NCBI RefSeq assembly: GCF_000150275.1
Contig: NW_002060945.1
Span: 7,713,219 to 7,777,218 of the forward strand
DNA from: Trichoplax adhaerens
Taxonomy: Eukaryota; Placozoa; Uniplacotomia; Trichoplacea; Trichoplacidae
Direction: 5' to 3'
Length of the DNA stretch: 64,000 nucleotides
Shown here: positions 59,488 to 64,000 of the stretch, one piece after another
How the letters are laid out: each line of letters opens with the position of its first letter
How positions within the stretch are numbered: position 1 is the first letter of the stretch
Program-made: the position numbers and the translations under genes
Notes under the pieces: generated by a model
Seen by the model: the letters and a program-made list of their open reading frames with translations, nothing else
The model's database searches: none
Told to the model about the DNA's origin: nothing

Positions 59488-60688
59488 CTGGTTGCGTAAG
59501 CAATTCCTTCCTTCCTTTACTTGTAGACTGTGTATACGTAATTTGCTGATGTCGAGCTTTACTTCGAATCCTAGATGAAATTTGTTTGATCGCTTTAACC
59601 ATTTGATAGTTGTGTTGTTTTTGATAGATTTGAGCAATATTATCGTAAATAGTTGTGACCAAGGAATGATGAACTCCAAATAGTTGTACAGTGATAGCTA
59701 GAGCTTTTTGATACTTGGATAAAGCTTCATCATACTTGGCTTGATGTGAAAAAATACTACCCAAATTATTATAGCAAACGGCAACATCGTAATGATTTGC
59801 TCCAACTAATTTTAATGTAATATCCAGACAATTTTGATACATAACGATAGCAAGATTGTATTTATTCTGCTTAAAGTAGACATTACCAATGTTATTATAC
59901 GAATTAGCAACATCTAAATGATGTAGACCCAATATTTTGATTCGGCTCTCCAATGCTTTCTCATACATGGCAAGCGCTTTTTGATATTTCAATTCATCAA
60001 AATAAATGCTACCAATATTATTATAAGATGTTGCTATCAGTAGGTTATCCTTTCCTAACAGTTTCAGTGCTATACGTTGAAATTTCTGATACATTGATAG
60101 TGCAAATTGATAATTACATTGTTGGTAGTGGATATTTCCCATGTTATTGTAAAGGATAGCTACATCTAAATGTTGATTTCCTAGCAATTTCGAATAGATA
60201 TGCAATGATTTCTCATACGTTGTTAAAGCATCCTTATATTTGGCCAAGTCATAGTAGACGTTACCAATATTTCGATAGGAAATGGCAATATCGATATCGT
60301 GGTAATTGCCTAATAGCTGTAACTTAATATTTAGCGATCTTTCAAACATGGATAAGGCTCGATGATATTTGGACTGATGATAATAGATACGTCCTATATG
60401 ATCACAAGTTATTGCTACATCTAAATGATTATTCTCCAATATAATTAATTTAATGTCTAATGACTTATGATACATACAAAGGCCATCATCGAACTGCGAT
60501 TGATGGTAATAAATATGCCCAATCTTGTCATAAATAACAGCAACCTCGATATGGCAGTTACCAAATGATTCTAATTTAGAGGCTAATAATTTCTTATACT
60601 CATTCAATATTAGTTGAAGAGATCTTTGACCATTTTTTGTATGATCTTGGCTAGCTAAAGATTTATTTATTGTAGATTCATTCTCCAT
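59488..60688 (-). CDS. TPR exon (5' exon) of gene 2
   Basis: From the ATG at 60686-60688 the frame encodes about eight 42-residue kinesin-light-chain-type TPRs (about residues 40-375, for example VANSYNNIGNVYFKQNKY). A short basic, Gln/Ser/Thr-rich tail follows (SKARHQQITYTQSTSKGRK). A consensus donor CCAG|GTAGGC in phase 1 ends the exon at 59488. If unspliced, the frame would run 28 further codons to a stop at 59399 with a hydrophobic, unlikely C-terminus. Spliced through 59251-59319, 58111-58185 and 56939-57909 it gives one 771-aa TPR-ZU5-UPA protein with all phases consistent. The TPRs resemble those of the 804-aa neighbour and probably bind a protein ligand or partner. Confidence 0.82.
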
Positions 60689-63600
60689 TGTGGATTGATC
60701 AGTAGTTCTTACTACCAGTTATTGTCGACGTTAATTTACTACAAATTACTATAACTCCAGTTATGCTGTCGATATTCAATTTCAGAATAAACTAAGACTG
60801 ATCCGAATCCAATTATAGAATTTAGCTCCGGTGATTGTTGATTTCATCGACCCGTAGAAACAACAAATTTTGCAGTACCAAGGCGCAAACATAAGATTGA
60901 ATAGAATTCTTGAACGAGTTTTGCTATAACTAGACCCAAGAGAAAGATTTATCGAAAAGATCTATCGACTATTATCGTACTCCCAGGTATAAGATTCTTG
61001 TCACTCTTGTTAAAAATTGGCTAGAACTGTGTGATAAGTAGGCTATAATATTTACTTGATATTTAATTGATTAACGAGTGGGTTAGATTTGAATCTTATA
61101 GGCTTATGACGAGTTGATTGTTATTCCTTAATCGACAATTGATTTTCGTTACATGAGCTCCGAGGAAAAAAATTTATTAGACATATCTAGCAACCATGTC
61201 GGATTCTTGCGGCTCGGAATATAAAATTGGGCTAATCTTGTAAGAAGCAAGTGCAAACTTTACCGATGAAATATCAGTGTACCTATATATTTAATTCAGT
61301 GGTTACTGGACATTAACCTAAACTCAAATAGGATATGTACTATTCAATATCTTGAATCTTGGCTAAGCCAGTGATTTTATTACAACCAGGTAATATACAA
61401 GTATAGATTTATTTTGAAAAAATGATAAATTTGAATCAAAATTTTAATTGCCATAATTCCCTTTCCATGCTGTAGAAACATTGATTTGCAATCCAATTTG
61501 TATCGGTAAAACTTTTAATCCTAGTTAAGCCTGAAAATGTTGTTTCTGACTTAATCAGCTAATCGATCTGATTATTTTTTTTATTATTCATAGCTGATAT
61601 TAAGATGATAATCATAGAATGAGACTTAAACAACTCTATTTATTTTGTGGATGATTTTCAATCGCTGGTATACGGCCGAAAGTAAAGTTGTCAATTTCTT
61701 TCAAAGCCCCTATAATCGAGTTCTAAAATCAGAATGTATATGAGATTCCTAAAAATTATCCTGACGCAATATTAGTCGATTTGATAGTTCTTGTAATATT
61801 AAATCAATAGCAGAAGAGGAATAGATCAATTAGTCATTTAGAAAATATCTATCTTCCTTCTACAAATAGTAGATTTAGATTCAATTAGTTCTTATCCAAT
61901 ATTGATCAAATTAGGCTGTTTTCAGTATAACACTACATCCCAGTAGGATAGAAGATTAAATAACTTCTCTAATTGCCAGCAAGAATATTTGTCTCCTTTT
62001 CTAATATGATTAATTTCGCTTAGATAAAATTATTCTAAATCGGTTTCTCGATAAGTCTGGCTGTTCTTCGCATCGTACTCAAATTTATAGAAAATAGTAA
62101 TAGATGATCAGTACCACTTTACCGAAGGTTAGTATTCTCTTAATTGATTATGAGTACAAGTCTGGGTATTTTTAATCTCAACAATATATGAATGATAAAG
62201 CAAATGCAGGAGCGATGATGGAGCAATTTCTGTGAAGGTCAATTTTCTATTATTCTTGTAATATGGATAACAAACTTGAATTAATTTGTCTGTATCAGGG
62301 ATTAATCAAGCCTCATCTGTTCCCAATATTAAAATTAAAGAAAATGTTGAACAGAAGATAGTATCATATCGTTAACAGTACATTTCGAATTCTGGCGTTC
62401 CAATTTAATGATGAGCATGAAATAAAAGTAGTCTAGTCCAAGGTTAATAATTTTTGACCATTTTCTTTCTATAAGCTATAAGAGTAGTAGAAAATAAGTA
62501 ATATTCCTCTTACCGTTAATATTTTCCATTCGAGACAGGATGGATTATAATAAATTGAGTTACGTTCTTGAATAATATAATGAGAAGGGAAAGACTGAAT
62601 TAAATACTATAGAGATATGGGATAGTATTTCAAGCACCAGCCGATGAAAGAGCTTTATTGATGGATATTTTATAATGCCTCTCTTACCGATCGTCTACCG
62701 AGAAAAATTGCAATCTGCCAATGTTTGCACGTTGGATTAATAATGTCTAAGCTCTCTAAGAAATAGCTTATTGTCTTAAAAGCCATATCCTACTAAAATG
62801 GAATAATATCATATGATACTCCATCAATAGAACAAGTAATAATAAATTATCTTCAGCAATTAGCCAGAAATAAATTGGCGCCGTCATGCTGATCCTATCA
62901 ATGTCTGTAAATTAATCCTTTTTAATAAGTACCGTTGCCTAGCATATTATAATTGCAGTCTTGATGGAAAGAATAGAATTGATTTCATAACGTACGCATA
63001 TTCAATGGTAACAGAGAATCAGAAGTGCGAGACAAGAACTATTCAGAAGACAGGATAATCCCATGTGAATGATGGATAATATTCAGCATAAGGCAATTAG
63101 TACCGCAGACATAGCAGCTGACAATTCAATTTTCAATCCCATTTCATGGAGATTGATTGCCTCTTCTATGCATAATGGATAATTGTCAGTACATTAATTT
63201 AGAAGAAAAGTGGACAATAATGAGAAAGAATCTGTGAGTAGTTTCATCACGAGTTTAATACTGAAAATCTTCGTAATGATGTTTTAATGTCAGCACCTAC
63301 GTCATATTGCTGTTAAAATTATCTTGTAACCAGGTGTTTTAATTCATTCTTATTGGATAATTTAATACTTAGCAGAGTAGATATTGACGCAAGATCAAGC
63401 AGACAATTTCATTATTTTATGATATCTACAGATAAAAACTTGCAAAAGAATCTCAACAATTAAATTATTAAGAATCAGCCCATAGCAAAAGAGTCTATTC
63501 TAGGCTAGAAGTGCGATATTACACGGTACTGTATACATGTACCTAATTCATCGATAGTTGCTATCTATCCAATCTGATCTTGCTTAAGTCAAGTAGAATA

Positions 63601-64000
63601 GCTTATTTTCTAGGTGCTTACCCCAGCTAGAGTTTGACGCATAGTTTTGGTTTATAAATCTCTTCTAGAATATAACGGAATTATACTACATGTAGCTATT
63701 AGTTCATCGTATTTAATGATTCTATACTATTCCTATCGATTTTGTCTTGGCTTAACCAAGGGGAATACTTTGTTTTCTACTAACTCGTTATCACTATAAG
63801 GTGCTGTCAAGTACAGTACTTTAACGTCCTATACTTTAAATTAACAGTTTTAATCCAATCATATTGTTGCCTATCTTGTCATCGATAACAATCGACAATA
63901 ATATTTTTTAAATATCCATTTACTTCTCGAAAGCCTCCATAAATTTATCGAAAAGTTCAGCTTCTTGACCTGAAAACAATAACTAACTTGGTATCATTAT
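60689..64000. other. Right-hand region, no gene seen
   Basis: No exon with family features on either strand. It must hold the promoter of gene 2 near its left end. A diverged tandem pair lies at about 63530-63640 and 63690-63785 (shared TTCATCG...CTATC, CTTGGCTTAACCAAG-like and TTTTCTA blocks). An exon of a further upstream gene could be missed. Confidence 0.4.

Noticed and set aside
1-64000. tRNA, rRNA or other structured RNA genes
   Set aside because: No cloverleaf, box A/B pair or rRNA-like stretch was recognised by eye; a covariance-model scan was not possible.

Overview
The window looks like AT-rich nuclear DNA of a simple animal, most likely a placozoan (Trichoplax or a relative). The evidence is: single-exon class A GPCRs with DRY and NPxxY motifs; very long proteins built of 42-residue kinesin-light-chain-type TPRs; ZU5, UPA-like and Death domains encoded in exons with canonical GT/AG borders; and solo LTRs with 5-bp target-site duplications (TSDs). 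The species is inferred from gene content, not proven. Every gene I can support lies on the minus strand.

About 1-31 kb is an old tandem array of six GPCR units, each a ~1 kb intronless receptor gene plus several kb of conserved non-coding flank. Three receptors are intact (775-1773, 6988-7998, 22080-23084). One is a near-identical recent copy of the first, cut by a single TAG (15716-16714). Two are remnants (12752-13275, 27381-29029). Insertions dissect the flanks: solo LTRs at 6103-6731, 26309-26798 and 30698-31248, an older element around the first LTR with its own 7-bp TSD, a 464-bp insertion with a 6-bp TSD, and TIR elements.

About 31-48 kb holds the TPR genes: an intact 742-aa gene (31887-34115) that may continue into two small 3' exons, an intact 804-aa gene (40565-42979), a deleted and broken copy of the latter (37619-38372), and a multiply frameshifted gene (about 45.7-47.5 kb). 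Between them lie TIR elements, dispersed repeats, a ~135-bp tandem repeat and a possible unidentified decayed gene.

About 49.4-60.7 kb is the most interesting part. Joining exons by splice sites and reading phase gives two neighbouring ZU5 genes. Gene 1 (49434 to about 54529) encodes a Ser/Asp/Glu-rich N-terminal region, ZU5, UPA-like, a Pro-rich linker and a Death domain. It carries an His-Phe-Ser tripeptide where PIDD1 and FIIND proteins (NLRP1, CARD8) autocleave. Its first recognised exon is split by a 633-bp solo LTR; without the LTR and one TSD copy the frame is open through all later exons. Gene 2 (56939-60688) joins about eight TPRs through two small phase-1 exons to ZU5-UPA, with His-Leu-Cys at the matching site and no visible Death domain. 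By analogy (inference) these could be PIDD- or FIIND-like signalling proteins in which TPRs play the part LRRs play in PIDD. 60.7-64 kb shows no recognisable gene.
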